A stretch of 64,000 bases of DNA from Chalara sp. BL73 (lineage: Eukaryota; Ascomycota; Leotiomycetes; Helotiales): positions 62,001 to 126,000 of the forward strand of contig CAKJVC010000146.1 in the NCBI GenBank assembly GCA_918026815.1. The letters are read 5' to 3'. The notes under the pieces are model-generated. The model was not told the origin of the DNA. It searched no databases and saw nothing but the letters and a program-made list of their open reading frames with translations. Shown in pieces: positions 22,861 through 34,567 of the stretch. Within the stretch, counting starts at the first letter, position 1. Every line of letters starts with the position of its first letter. A program made the translations under genes and the position numbers.

Positions 22861-24902
22861 CTATGGCGCTGCTGCAGGGGGAGGAGCCTGTTCTTCTGCT
22901 ACAACGCCTCTAAAAGGAAGCTCTGTGGTCTTTGGGGTCTCCTCCGAGTTAGCCTTCTCCGCAGCTTTCTTCTCCTTTCTCGCTTTCTTCCGCTCTTTAT
23001 CTCTTGCCTTGTCCGCTGCTTTTTGGGCCTTGGCTTGCGCTTCAGCGTCGCGACTTGCCTAGCACAGGTCAGTGATGTTCAAGCTCACTAATTAATGTTC
23101 GCCCCTAGCATATTCATACCTGGGTGCCACCGTATCTGGACTTCCACTCAGCCTCTTTACTATCGTCAATCTTCGAAAACAAATGCTCAGCTTTTCCAAT
23201 CCTATGTCCGCCAGATAGAGCGTTCCCTGACCATTTATCTGGAATCAAGGCGAGCGGGGTGTTAAGTTGAGCCACGATTGAGGCCGCAGTCGATGGCATA
23301 TATGGTGACGAAATTGAGGCAAGAAGATGAACAAGATTCAATGCAAGACCAACGATTGTATGTGTGCGAACAGGGTTTGCTTGGAGATTGGTGTTATCGA
23401 TACGGTATTGCACTAAATTGTTACCCAGGGACGAAATCTCCATAATCTTCCTTAAGCCGCTTCTGAGCTTAACAGCCTCCAGATCCGCAACATACTCTGC
23501 AAGATGAGTATTGACTTCGGCAATGAATTTAGGGAAGTCGTAAGACTCTTCCTCGTGGCTAGGGGAGAATTCGGGAATGACGCCGTCAAGCTTCGCATTG
23601 ACAAATTTGACAATACGATTGACGAAATTGCCCAGATTGGCCAAAAGTTCGTTGTTGTTAGCTGCGATGAAAGCATTCCACTCGAACTGGGTATCTCCAG
23701 TCTCTGGTCGATTTGCGAGAAGGTAGTATCGCCAGACCGAAGGGGATAGGCCAGTTTCCGCAACAGAGTCTCCGAAGACACCAATCCCTCGCGACTTGGA
23801 AAACTTTCCGTCCTCATAGTTCAAGTACTCGGTGGTCGAAAGGTGATTAAGCATGGTCCATTTGTCTCCCGTGCCAATCTGAGAGCCAGGGAAAATCACC
23901 GTATGGAATGGCACATTGTCCTTGCCCATGAATTGATACAATTTGACCTCATCAGGATTACGCCACCACAACTCCCAATCTTTCGTATAGTTTGCAGTAA
24001 TAGAAGGGTAGCCAATACAAGCATCAAACCAAACATACAACACCTTTTTCTCATAACCTGATAATGGAATTGGCGTGCCCCACTTCAGGTCTCTTGTAAT
24101 ACTTCCTGTATATCATCTTAGCCGACCCTGACCTAGAGTTTATGAAGGATGATCCCGATAATTACTTACGTCCTTCCAAGCCTTTGTCAAGCCATGATTT
24201 AGTGATACTGACACCATTCTGAGGCCAAGCTCCCTCCACACTTGACTTAGAGAACCACTTCTCAATCTCCGTTTGCACCTTGTCAAGTCGTAGGAATATA
24301 TGGGTTGTGTCTCTTGGTACTGGTGTTGAGCCATCGATCTTACAATGAGGATTTATCAACTCGAAAGGATCAAGCAGATTGCCACACTTATCACATTGGT
24401 CTCCTCGTGCATCATCGTAGTTGCATTTTGGACAAGTTCCTTCCACAAATCGGTCAGCCAGAAAAGACATGTGATTCTCAGCTTCACAATATGGCTGCTT
24501 GGTGGTTCGCTCCTCCAAGTAACCATTCTTATGCAGCTTGAGGAATATATCTTGCGCGATTTCTGTCTGTTTCTCCGTGGTGGTCCGCCCAAAATAGTCA
24601 AAGCCAATCTCGAACCAATCGTATACCGCTTTATGCTTTTTGTGAAACTCGTCACATAACTCCTGCGGTGTTTGCTTCGTCTCCAGAGCCTTGGTCTCAG
24701 TTGCTGTACCATATTCATCTGTTCCGCAAATATACAGTGTTGGGCGTCCTCTCAGCTTGCTATACCTGGAGAAGACATCGGCACTGAGCACACTACCAAC
24801 CACATTTCCCAAATGGGGAACATTGTTCACATATGGTAGCGCACTCGTGATTAGAATATTCTCTTTGCCCTTTTCGGGCAGAATGATGTCGGGAGTTCCC
24901 AT
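22861..24902 (-). CDS. MES1: Cytosolic methionyl-tRNA synthetase
   Basis: Three exons, complement(24170..24902, 23120..24105, 22861..23058), give 638 residues. Class I signatures are present: HLGN at 30-33 (HIGH box) within ALPYVNNVPHLGN, a CPKC...CDKC zinc-binding knuckle, WFDACIGYPS, and KFSKS at 345-349 (KMSKS box). The C terminus is a Lys/Ala/Glu-rich helix (KAQKAADKARDKERKKARKEKKAAEK), a likely tRNA- or complex-binding appendix. It lacks the long N-terminal GST-like domain of yeast Mes1. The first intron junction restores GLEGRSITRDLKWGTP. The start is the first ATG in frame (GAAATGGG). Confidence 0.94.
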
Positions 24903-25700
24903 TTCGTGGCGCGTACTCTGGGGCAAGGACTTTAGAATAGGTAGAGAATAATCACTGTGGTTCTAGTGTTATTAGTTGCTCTAGTTGTATCCGTCAGCTG
25001 GAGAAAGGTCAACATCCGCGCGACTTACAAGATGATTAATGTCAGTTGTCGTATGGCTGGGTGTGATTATGATTGAGACAATGCTCCTTTTTCAACCTGT
25101 GGTGGGGTAGCTTTGTGAGTCGAGGCTGACTCACAAATGTGGTGGGGGATATAATAAATAGAGCAGAACCACAAGGCTGACTACGGACTTGGCGATGAGC
25201 AACACTATACTACACATTTTCCAAATTCATCTGTGCCTTGTTAAGAATTGAAGAATCATATACTACTTAGACATTGCATGGGCCAATGACTAGACTGCTT
25301 AGCGAAGATGAGTCGTAAGTCTAATATTAGACCAACTCTACCAAATCGTAAACATAGTCAAAGAATGGACTAGCCTGTTGCTGTATGAGGATCAAAGTTG
25401 AAGTTATATAAATAACAGTCTACAAATAGACGCTGAAGATTATAGAAGAGATACTGTCGTATACGAAAATATAGTCGAAAGACGCCTTTTATCGGTTAAA
25501 CACAAAAACACGCCAATACGATCGAGGACTGGCAAGTATTGTGCATAATTGTTTTATCATCCTTTCTCCCGACTACCCAGTTGTACCAAACATCACATAA
25601 AGCACGAAATCACCACTGCAGTCCCAGTTGATTATATATATGTGACCTGGCCACGCATTCATCACGCCACCATTTCAGAAGTCACTTTCCTAGCGAATAT
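24903..25700. other. Upstream region of MES1
   Basis: About 800 bases between the MES1 start and the 3' end of the next minus-strand gene. It holds the 13-base motif CCACAAGGCTGAC at 25169-25181 and several TATATAA-type runs. I see no coding frame. Confidence 0.5.
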
Positions 25701-26428
25701 TTACTCGAAGGGGTTGGTGTGAGTTCCCCACCTAATCATGTTAGCGCTTCACCTTTCAAATAAGAACGATGGTCATACCATGTTAGGAACAACGAGAGGC
25801 CAACAGTCTCAAAGACGCGAGCTAGAGCACCAACGGCAACGGTATCAAGCGGTCTCTTCTCGGTGGTGATTTGGGCAATGAACTGGGGCCGCAGTTAGTC
25901 AACATCGAATCGTACGGATGATCGAATGGGACCACATGGAAGACCTAACCGATGGGGCAGAGCTAGCGAAGAAGATCAAGGAGCCTAGGTAGGCTGCACC
26001 CTTGTAGCTGAGAGTTCCAGTGGCATTGATCAAAGCACCAACTCCATATGATTGCAGGGCACTGCCGACGAGGGAAGATCCCCAAGCAGTGGCAGCGGAT
26101 GCAGCTTCCTTAGACTTGATGAACTCCTCCTTTGAGTTGGCGGCCTGAGCGCGGTGGTAGGTATCGCCGAAAACTGGACCAAGGACGGCTAGAGAAGCAG
26201 CATGGTTGAAGATTGTTCCCAATGCAATAGCAGAGGGCTTGACTGGTGGAAGGTCTGTGAACATTTAGTGCCAGTGGCTCCTTAGATACAACTGCAAAAT
26301 GTGGAAGGGGGTTTGAATAGATCATGAACTAGATTGAGTGATGCTATCAAACGAAGTGGCATCATTTCGACGCACTCCGTAGAGTATAAACAAAAGACTA
26401 GAAAAACGGACGTACAGTGAAGCGACAT
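25701..26428 (-). CDS. Small multi-pass membrane protein, probably DUF1761-like
   Basis: Proposed exons are complement(26416..26428, 25950..26254, 25779..25882, 25701..25731), giving 150 residues. The sequence (PPVKPSAIALGTIFNHAASLAVLGPVFGDTYH, then AATAWGSSLVGSALQSYGVGALINATGTLSYKGAAYLGSLIFFAS, then VFETVGLSLFLTWWGT) has three or four hydrophobic segments, as in the fungal DUF1761 family; the function is unknown. The 13-base first exon (MSLHY) uses donor GTACGT and acceptor TTCACAG. An unspliced start at 26264 (MFTDLPP) keeps the same frame and is the alternative. Confidence 0.72.
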
Positions 26429-27154
26429 GATTTGCGTACGTGTGAGGCTAGTTGAGGAGGTTTAAATTGGTAGGAAGGCTTTCAAGATATTGAGTTGATG
26501 CCAAGTTGATTGATAACTTGGGGATTGATGAGGAGTAGAGGGGAAGAAGGAGGAAGAGAGCTGCAGGAGGTTGTTTATAAGAGAACGAGCAACACGGCTA
26601 GCGAAGCTGAGGCGGGGGAGGAGGGTTGTTTTTTCGCTGCTGGTATAACTACGTCACTGGCTTGAAGGAGGATTCGGCTAACTTTGCCTTGGAAAGGGAC
26701 TATTACTATTACTGTTACAGTAGACTGCTGCACAAGGTCAATCAGGGGCATGAAACCATCATCTGGATGCGTTGTTCGAAGGTACTGTAGCAGCTATGTG
26801 TGTATGTGGATATGTTATGCTAGAGAGTATATGCCCATGATCCAATGGAACTGCGGAGGAGAGAGTCATGGCAGCCAGGCTCAGGCGTAAGAAGTGGGCA
26901 GTTCAGGGAAGGATCGGTGTTTGGACCACGAAGTACCTCATTGTTACTATTGCGCAGTAAATTACCTTTACAATGATGGAAGATTGGGTCATCGACATCA
27001 TCATCAGGTGGGGCGGCAGCGTTCCAAAGTTCAAGTCTTTCAGCACCAGCCACAGTTGACTAGAAATGTTGGCCTGGTTCTTAAGGAACCAACTCTTCAC
27101 AGTGATATGACGTTGTGTACGATATTGCCCTTGGATGTCCTGTATGCACTACCG

Positions 27155-27190
27155 CTCTACTCTATTCTATTCTATTCTATTCTACTCTAC
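27155..27190. repeat. Pentanucleotide (TCTAT)n microsatellite
   Basis: About seven near-perfect units of TCTAT/TCTAC in tandem, non-coding. Confidence 0.9.
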
Positions 27191-27704
27191 CGCTTGCTTT
27201 TCCGTGGAAGGCAATTCTACAACAAGCCTACTGTAAAGTTGTACAGCATTCAAAACTTGCCGCACCGTGGCCCAGATTCACTCATAATCGATCGAAAAGC
27301 GGAAGACGCAGGTGCCAGCTGCCAAGGATTGCGGGGAAACAAGGAGATGGTACGCATACGGCACTCAGAGTAGCCATCCCGTATAAGGCGTCACTTAGTT
27401 TGCTCTGCTGTGCTCTCTGGTAGGAAGATTGGGGAAGAGGAAGATCGACATCATGGCTAGAGAGCCCTCAAGCATACATATAATATGGCAAGCCTCTACT
27501 CGTTCTGCTGCTCCGGAGACGACTGAAGGCTAAAGACGTAGTACATAGGAAGCATGCATAATCTAGTTTGATGCCCTAGCCCGGGTACAAGGAACAGATT
27601 GAAATACAGTTTTCCCGTGAATACAAAGTGCATACATTGATTCCTTCAAGAGTGAACATATGTTGATATAGCTAAAACGCAAGTAAAGCGTACTTGGCGC
27701 CGTC

Positions 27705-27706
<2 letters not shown>

Positions 27707-27755
<49 letters not shown>
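27707..27755. repeat. Dinucleotide (GA)n microsatellite
   Basis: About 24 GA units ending in GGGAGG. The Ser-Leu-rich open frame on the minus strand across it is an artefact of the repeat. Confidence 0.95.
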
Positions 27756-27761
<6 letters not shown>

Positions 27762-28866
27762 AGGGTGAGAGAAATGCAGATATAGCCACGGTTTCGGCTA
27801 CTTGACTTAAATATTTCAAATACAGAAGTCTGTTGTTCCGAAGTCCTAGCCGATACAGTGGCTGCCAGGGCGGCTCCAGGGAAATCGGGCAATGGAATAA
27901 AGTTGATCCAGCCCGTCGAGGCGAAAAAGGCTTTTAGTTTGATGAACATATACGAGTTTCCACGCTCATACTAATAGGTGGGATGCCTCAGCTCGGTCGC
28001 TAATAAGGTAAAAGATGTACTTAGGATAGAAAGGGGCAGGTAAAGTTAGCGGGCATTGGAGTAATTTCGGTCGAGCCTCTCCACCTCTCCCACCTCTCCA
28101 TCTCATTTCACAGGCTCAAGGGTTTACAGGCTCACGGGCTCACGCACCACCCATGCTGCGTGTGCCAACCTTGAATCCTTGACCACCACCTCGGTCACGT
28201 TCCCAGGCATCCTGCTTTATTGGACGGCAGCACCGATGTATCACGACAGCATTTGGTAACATCAACGGTCGATATTCTCCACCACCCTGCAATGCAATAT
28301 ACTACTACTCCCCGTACTACTTACTTTCTAGTGCTGAAGCAAAATAGCAACCTCGGTCAGGAATTTTGCCCTTTGCCCTTTAGCTCTGGAATATTTTCCT
28401 GGTTGAGCCCGTCTCTTGCTTGGCTGGTACCAGAGCACCGAAAACTGGCCTCGGAGTCACCTTGTTTGGCTGGATCATGTAATAAAGTGATATACTACCA
28501 GTAACGTGCACCGTGGCATCCTGCCAGCTTGTTATTTGCTGGTACGCAGTGCGAGTCTTTGAGCAGAAACGTGCTCATGGCGAAACTTCTGGAGAAAAGG
28601 CGGCTGGTGAAGGACCATGCCTTGTACCAAGACCAAAACCAAGACTTTTCCAATATTTGGTGGGTTTCTACGTGCTCGAATATTTGCAGAGGACGGAGCA
28701 GTCGTGGTCGTCTTGTGTAAGTCATCTCGAGGCGGGTATAAGTAGTTGGGTCATCCCCTGACCCAGCCCGTCCATCCCATCCTTCGAACCCTGTACCAAA
28801 CTATCGGTACAGGAACGGTCAACCCCCAGTCTCAACGATCACAATCAACTAGACACATAGCTCACC

Positions 28867-30331
28867 ATGATGCATAGGCAACTCTTGCTCATGGGCACTG
28901 CCATCGTTGGACTTCTGGTTATGATGGGGCAGGCAATCCAGCCCAATGAGTTTGTACAATACACAACCATTTCAGGATTCTTTGAGCAAGATGATGCCGC
29001 AACAGATCCAAATTCTTTCGACTATGTAGGATAAGCTCATGTCCACTCGGGATCGCTGCAGATCTCTTTATCATTAACACCATGCAGGCGACGAACAAAT
29101 TTGGCTTGATTGACCAGGTATACGATACCGATGCTGCATATGATCCGAAAGGTGAAAAGACTCAGTGAGTTGGATTTTAAAATCTACCCGAAGGATAGTT
29201 AATGGAATGGCCGGAGTGAAACCGTATAGCGAGTGTCTGAAAATTGTCGCGATCTGCTCCTACTGCTGTTTATATCGTGAACATGATCCGAAACTCTTCA
29301 GTTTACTCGATCCGTAGTGCTAATTGTTCAATAGATGGCAGAGGTTCGATCACAAGGTCTGGCGCCTGAATCGTGAAAGCGGACGCCTTGTTCAGTATAA
29401 GATACTGTTCCGTCGGTGCTTCCAATTATTCGAGTGCCAGGATAGAAAAGCTAATCTTAACAGTTGCGAGACATGGTGAGGGCTATCATAATGTCGCCGA
29501 ATCATTTTATGGAACGCCTGCTTGGAACGTAAGCTATACAAATTTATCATTGTTGTAGCAAGACTAATCTGAATCCGAAGTGTTACTGGGCCCTACAAGA
29601 TGGAAATGGAACCTCTGTTTGGGCGGATGCCAAACTGACTAAGGAGGGAATCGCCCAAGCTGTCAAGGCCCATAATTTCTGGGCAAAAATGATCGAGGAG
29701 CAAAATATCGTGACACCAGAATCCTACTATACATCACCTTTGTATCGTTGTCTCGATACTGCCAACATTACCTTCTTTGGGCTAAAGACTGACGACCGTC
29801 ATCCGTTTATACCGCAGGTGAAGGAACTGTTCAGAGAAGCCATTGGAAGGCATACCTGTGATCGCCGTAGTAGCAAGACCTACATTCATGAAAGCTTTCC
29901 AAGCTACACTTTCGAGGAAGGTTTTGCGGAGGAAGACCCGCTTTGGGACCCAGCCTACAGAGAAACGAGTTCTGCTCAGGATGCTAGGTGAGCTTTTCTA
30001 TCTCTCTCAGCTTGTATAAGAGCCGATTTCAGTGCTAATTGAATCTAATTTCAGATCAAAAACTGTGCTGGATGACGTTTTCGGCAAAGATTCGAATACC
30101 TATATCAGCGTCTCAGCCCACTCAGGGGAGATTAGCTCGATATTAAGAGGTAATTTTGATCCGAATAATAACAATAGATGAACGCTAACTGACTGCATTA
30201 TAGTGATTGGCCACCGAGCATTCCGCTTGAGTACTGGGCAGGTGATACCGGTCTTGGTGCGTCAGGATATTGTCGAGGGGACGGCACCTACCACAACGAT
30301 AGAACCTTGGACCACAATCTCAACCTGGTAG
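28867..30331 (+). CDS. Secreted histidine phosphatase (phosphoglycerate mutase-like, PMU1 type)
   Basis: Seven exons, join(28867..29025, 29088..29164, 29335..29411, 29464..29528, 29581..29987, 30055..30149, 30204..30331), give 335 residues; the total is an exact multiple of three. A hydrophobic N terminus (LLLMGTAIVGLLVMMGQAIQ) is a probable signal peptide. The catalytic motif LARHGEGYHN is created by the third splice junction. Later SPLYRCLDT, an acidic Glu region (HESFPSYTFEEGF) and SVSAHSGEI (second catalytic His) complete the histidine phosphatase core. Fungal relatives are annotated as phosphoglycerate mutase or phosphomutase-like, and the substrate is unknown. The C-terminal tail is Thr-rich. 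Splice sites at each junction are GT-AG. Confidence 0.87.
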
Positions 30332-30783
30332 GTTAATTTTGCTTCAGAACTAGCCTACGGGAGTGGCGGGGCTTTTTTGCCTTGGCATTTCAACTCTGGA
30401 TACAGTTTTACAGCCTTGGGCTCTTATACAACTTTGATCGATTATGGTGCTAATTCAATGACCAGTACTACTCCCCCGGCTACATCCACTCCGGCGTGAG
30501 AAGAAATTGGGTTCGTCAATATGTAGCATGACAATACGTACCCGAAACAGTTGATCATTCAAAAAATAGCGATGAGATGAAATGTGCTAGCCCGAGGGTG
30601 TATAAAAGAGATTCTAAGAGGCCAGTATATATGGCGTGAAATGGCCTGTTAAATATTTTTATCCTTTCGCGTGGACTCTGTAAGGAATCTGAGCCTATGA
30701 GAATATTGGTACATGGATACCGATCAGACCCATCAATAAATACACAACTATTTATATACAGATATACAAATATCAGCACAAGC
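30332..30783. other. Convergent intergenic region
   Basis: The 3' flanks of the phosphatase (plus) and GUF1 (minus) genes. A weakly open minus-strand frame at 30555-30836 overlaps the GUF1 3' end in another frame and is not supported. Confidence 0.55.
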
Positions 30784-32754
30784 TTACTTAGCCAAGAACT
30801 TCTGGAAAGCAGTATGCTCAATCGTGATATTCCCAACCGCCTTTAATTTCTTTCGGCCTTCTTTCTGCTTATCCAGCAACTTCCGGCGTCGCCCGATATC
30901 AGAAGCATGTAGTTTCGCTAACACATCTTTGCGATACGGTTTGATTGTCTCCCGTGCCACAATGCGCTTGCCAGAGGCGGCTTGTATAACAACCTCAAAC
31001 ATCTGCCTTTCGACGTGCTCTTTGAATTTAGTCACCCATGACCTACCAATTTTTTCCACTTGAGAGGTATGTACCACGCGGGATACGGCATCAACAGGGA
31101 CTTTATTGACGAGCAGCTGCAGTTTTACAATGCTGCTGCGTCGAAAGCCAGCGTCTTCATAGTCAAGGCTGGCGTAGCCTTTCGTAGCACCTTTCAATTT
31201 GCCGAAGAAGTCGTCAACAAGCTGCGCCAGTGGCAAGTCATATCTCAAAATAACCTGGGTAGCAGTAAAAAAAGTGAGTTCCTTTTGTTCCCCACGATTA
31301 CTTTCACACAACTCGATAATCTTGCCAAGGTACTCTTCCGGGAATGTGATGGTAGCTGAGACATAAGGCTCTTGTAATTCCGTAACCCGGTTAGATTGCT
31401 GGTCAGTATCAGGGAATTCCGCTGGATTCTGAATAATCTCTTCCCGGCCATCTTTCCAGATAACCCTGAATGGCACAGTGGGAGGAGTTATGATTATGCT
31501 TGCGCCATGCTCTTGTCGCAAGCGGTCCTCGAATACAGAACAATGGAGTGTCCCTAGAAACCCTAGCCGCCACCCTGCCCCGAGGGCTTCAGAGGACTCC
31601 TTTTGCAATGTTACGCTCCGGTCATTGAGCACAATCTGATTTATGGAATCTTCGAGGTGTCCATGCTCGCTTTGGTCGACCGGAAATGCTGCTACAAAGA
31701 CCATAGACTTTGGCTCCTCAAACCCTGGGTAAGGCTCCACAAACTTCTCAGAGCCCACGGTTGTGAATGTATCTCCACTCAAGGCCTCTGTACTCTTCTT
31801 CATGCCAGGGTTAAAGAAGATATACCCAACTTGACCTGCCCGCAAGGTGTTCTGCGGTGTCTGATCAGGATACATGACACCTACTTCACCCACAAAGTAT
31901 TTGATTCCTGTCGCAAAGGATACTACATGATCCCCTGCCTTGATTTGTCCATCGAAGACCCGGACTAGGAGAACAACTCCTTTATAATTATCGTACCACG
32001 AATCCACGAGTAGCAGCCGCAGGGGTTTCTTATGATCGCCAATTGGATGAGGAATTTGTCTTATTACGTTTGGCAAAATGGCCTCCACGTTAAGCCCAGT
32101 CTTCGCAGAAACCAAAACTGCGTTTTCGGGCGCAAGCTCGAAAGCGGATTCCATCTGCTCTAGAGCTCGAGGCGCATCTGCCGAAGGTAAATCTACTTTA
32201 TTGATCACTGGAACCAGTGTTAGGCCTTGTGAGAAGGCCAAGTAGAAGTTTGCCACGGTCTGAGCTTGAACGCCCTGGCTGGCGTCTACGAGAAGCAAGG
32301 CTCCTCCACAACTGGCGTATGACCGAGAGACTTCCGCGCGGAAATCAACATGGCCTGGCGTATCCACCAAATGAAGCAGATAGTCATCCCCATTGCAGTT
32401 GTAGATCATACTGCAGGTTTGAGCTTTTACCGTAATTCCCCTTTCCCTCTCCACATCCAACTTGTCCAAAATCTGTTTGTTACCACCCTTCTCAATCGTT
32501 CCCGTTAATTCCAATAGCCGATCACTGAGCGTGCTCTTTCCATGGTCAACGTGCGCCACTATACAGAAATTACGAAATCTCTCGATAGGTATTTTCGCAA
32601 TGCGTCTCTCGAGCTCGGTTTGGGCAGGCTTGGATACCTGCGCGCATCGTAGAGTTGTCGTGGTAAAGGGGCGGTATTGCTTTAAAGTTTGAGAGACGCA
32701 TTGCAATCTTACGGTGCTAGGCAGCCCTAAAAGGTGAAAACAACATCGTTGCAT
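30784..32754 (-). CDS. GUF1: Mitochondrial elongation factor 4 (Guf1/LepA)
   Basis: Single exon, 656 residues from the ATG at 32754; a non-ATG frame extends six codons further. The N terminus ([30 protein letters not shown]) is a basic mitochondrial presequence. GTPase motifs follow: AHVDHGKST at 67-75, [12 protein letters not shown] (switch I), DTPGH and NKVDLP. The LepA-specific C-terminal domain includes [17 protein letters not shown] near the end. EF4 back-translocates or stabilises mitochondrial ribosomes under stress. It is divergent from MAD2 across about 400 bases. Confidence 0.95.
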   Translation of the reverse strand: MQRCCFHLLGLPSTVRLQCVSQTLKQYRPFTTTTLRCAQVSKPAQTELERRIAKIPIERFRNFCIVAHVDHGKSTLSDRLLELTGTIEKGGNKQILDKLDVERERGITVKAQTCSMIYNCNGDDYLLHLVDTPGHVDFRAEVSRSYASCGGALLLVDASQGVQAQTVANFYLAFSQGLTLVPVINKVDLPSADAPRALEQMESAFELAPENAVLVSAKTGLNVEAILPNVIRQIPHPIGDHKKPLRLLLVDSWYDNYKGVVLLVRVFDGQIKAGDHVVSFATGIKYFVGEVGVMYPDQTPQNTLRAGQVGYIFFNPGMKKSTEALSGDTFTTVGSEKFVEPYPGFEEPKSMVFVAAFPVDQSEHGHLEDSINQIVLNDRSVTLQKESSEALGAGWRLGFLGTLHCSVFEDRLRQEHGASIIITPPTVPFRVIWKDGREEIIQNPAEFPDTDQQSNRVTELQEPYVSATITFPEEYLGKIIELCESNRGEQKELTFFTATQVILRYDLPLAQLVDDFFGKLKGATKGYASLDYEDAGFRRSSIVKLQLLVNKVPVDAVSRVVHTSQVEKIGRSWVTKFKEHVERQMFEVVIQAASGKRIVARETIKPYRKDVLAKLHASDIGRRRKLLDKQKEGRKKLKAVGNITIEHTAFQKFLAK

Positions 32755-33156
32755 CGGTATAAGGATAGACAAGAACGGATGCTGATCTTCACCTTACACC
32801 AAAAAGAAGAGTCGTCGCCGAAGCACGCGGTAGATTTGATACTCTCTATGATATCAGTCAGATGTTGTTAATTTCAATAGAAGACTTCAGGCTTACATAG
32901 GCACTCCAAAAGCGGCTCATCAACATTATAGATATCGATACAATGGATGAATGTTTGACAAGGAGATGGTGAAATTTACTCGGCAGAATCCTAGGCGGTG
33001 TGTAAGAGACAGCGAGGAAAGAGGGTCCAATCAGTTATCGCTGTAGCAACCAATACATGGTCAACAAAGAGAGCCTACCACTTTATCATTCCGGTGTGCA
33101 GAAAACCCCTACGCACGAGATTGATTGCAGCAATTTGACCTACCACCTAATGCGAT
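32755..33156. other. Divergent promoter between GUF1 and MAD2
   Basis: 402 bases with no coding frame. It presumably drives both genes. Confidence 0.5.
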
Positions 33157-34082
33157 ATGTCTGCCGAGAAGGAAAAAGATAAGTCCAAAGTGCACAAGCT
33201 GTCTTTGAAAGGTATGCAAACGACGCAACGGAATTACTGAGGGATAGAAAACTAATACCTTCAGGGTCATCAAAATATGTCGCAGATTTTGTGAGCAGCC
33301 GTATCCCCTGGAACGATTTGGCCTGGAGCTGATCTGAATAGTTCGAATATTCTATCAACACCATACTGTAGGTTCTAAAAGCTCTAGTGTCTCTTTCTTG
33401 CGGCTGACCGTTTTCCAGTTTTCAGAGGGGGGTCTACCCCGCAGAGGACTTCACGCCGTAAGTCATATACTTGTCTTCTAGCTACTTGCTGATCAACTTG
33501 CAGGGTCAAGAAATATGGGCTCACTATGCTGGTATCTCAAGATGCTCAGGTGAAAGCTTACATCAAGAAAATCATGACTCAGCTCAAAGAATGGATGTTG
33601 GGCGGAAAAATCTCGAAGCTTGTCGTTGTGATCACAAACAAAGATACTGGCGAACATGTTGAGAGATGGCAATTTGATGTGATACAAATTATTAATCTCT
33701 ATTATCTTCGGGTATTGACCTTTAGTAGGTCCAGATCGTTTCGAAACCATCCTCCAAAAAATCATTGAGAAAAGGCGCCGATTCGGAGAATGCCATTCCA
33801 GACGCACCAGTGCCTGCCCCAGACAAAACCGAGACGGAATTGCAGGCAGAAATTCAGAGTGTTTTCAGACAGATCACAGCAAGTGTAACGTTTCTGCCAG
33901 AGCTCCGAGGAAACTGTACATTCAATGTACTGGTGTATGCCGATGCTGATAGTGATGTACCAATGGAATGGGGGGATAGTGACGCGAAAGAGATAAAAAA
34001 TGGAGAAAAGGTGCAATTGAGAAGTTTTAGCACGAACAACCATAAAGTCGATACGTTGGTTAGCTACCGACTTGGTGAATGA
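33157..34082 (+). CDS. MAD2: Spindle-checkpoint HORMA protein Mad2
   Basis: Six exons, join(33157..33211, 33265..33290, 33342..33367, 33419..33457, 33504..33678, 33729..34082), give 224 residues. Two consecutive 26-base micro-exons encode the start of the HORMA domain (SSKYVADFFEYSINTIL). Joined, the protein reads FQRGVYPAEDFTPVKKYGLTMLVSQD, then WVERWQFD-type residues (HVERWQFDVQIV) and LRSFSTNNHKVDTLVSYRL, the mobile C-terminal safety belt. Mad2 binds Mad1 and Cdc20 to delay anaphase. An insertion of about 20 residues (SENAIPDAPVPAPDKTE) in the middle is common in fungal homologues. Confidence 0.94.
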
Positions 34083-34567
34083 TGACCAAATTTACATGGA
34101 GTCCGGAGTCTGGAGTCTAGCATTTGGAAGTTGTTCGGTTGAGGCACATTGGGAGTTAATCCAACTTTGGAAAGAGGCTCTATATGGGTTCTTGATTTTG
34201 TTGTGCAGGATTCAAGTCACCTTTAGAAGGGCACTCTAATGAGTAATTGAGATGAAAGTATAAATTTCATTCGTCGAAATAATGCCTATCTTTGGATTAA
34301 CTTATACATACTCGTCATGTGTCAAATCTCCTCGAAAAATCAAATTCGAGTTAACCCCTCATCGACACAACTTGCTACCAAAATAAAGAGTTTATATATA
34401 GTTCAGGTAGAGCGGTAGTGATCTTCCAACCCAGCTTTGGTGGCAAGATGGCCCCGAGTTTGCAAATCTGTGATAGGCTTGAATCAAATATCATGCATGG
34501 TATTATGGTCTAATATACTTTCCAAATATACATCTGTTGCTGATGTATGTACACACTATCTTACAGT
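34083..34567. other. Convergent intergenic region
   Basis: The 3' flanks of MAD2 and of the PPR-like gene; no feature recognised. Confidence 0.55.

Larger units (their letters stand above)
26429..28866. other. 2.4 kb gene-poor region with microsatellites
   Basis: No gene supported. Open frames here are short, overlap on both strands and lack motifs. The stretch contains a TCTAT pentanucleotide array at about 27155-27190 and a long GA repeat at about 27707-27755. Its right end should hold the promoter of the secreted phosphatase gene. Confidence 0.55.

Noticed and set aside
27563..27949. Ser/Leu-rich open frame on the minus strand
   Set aside because: It is a translation of the (GA)n microsatellite, with no homologous domain or start context.
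28220..28761. Several overlapping open frames upstream of the phosphatase gene
   Set aside because: Short, on both strands, without recognisable domains. They lie where the promoter and 5' leader are expected.
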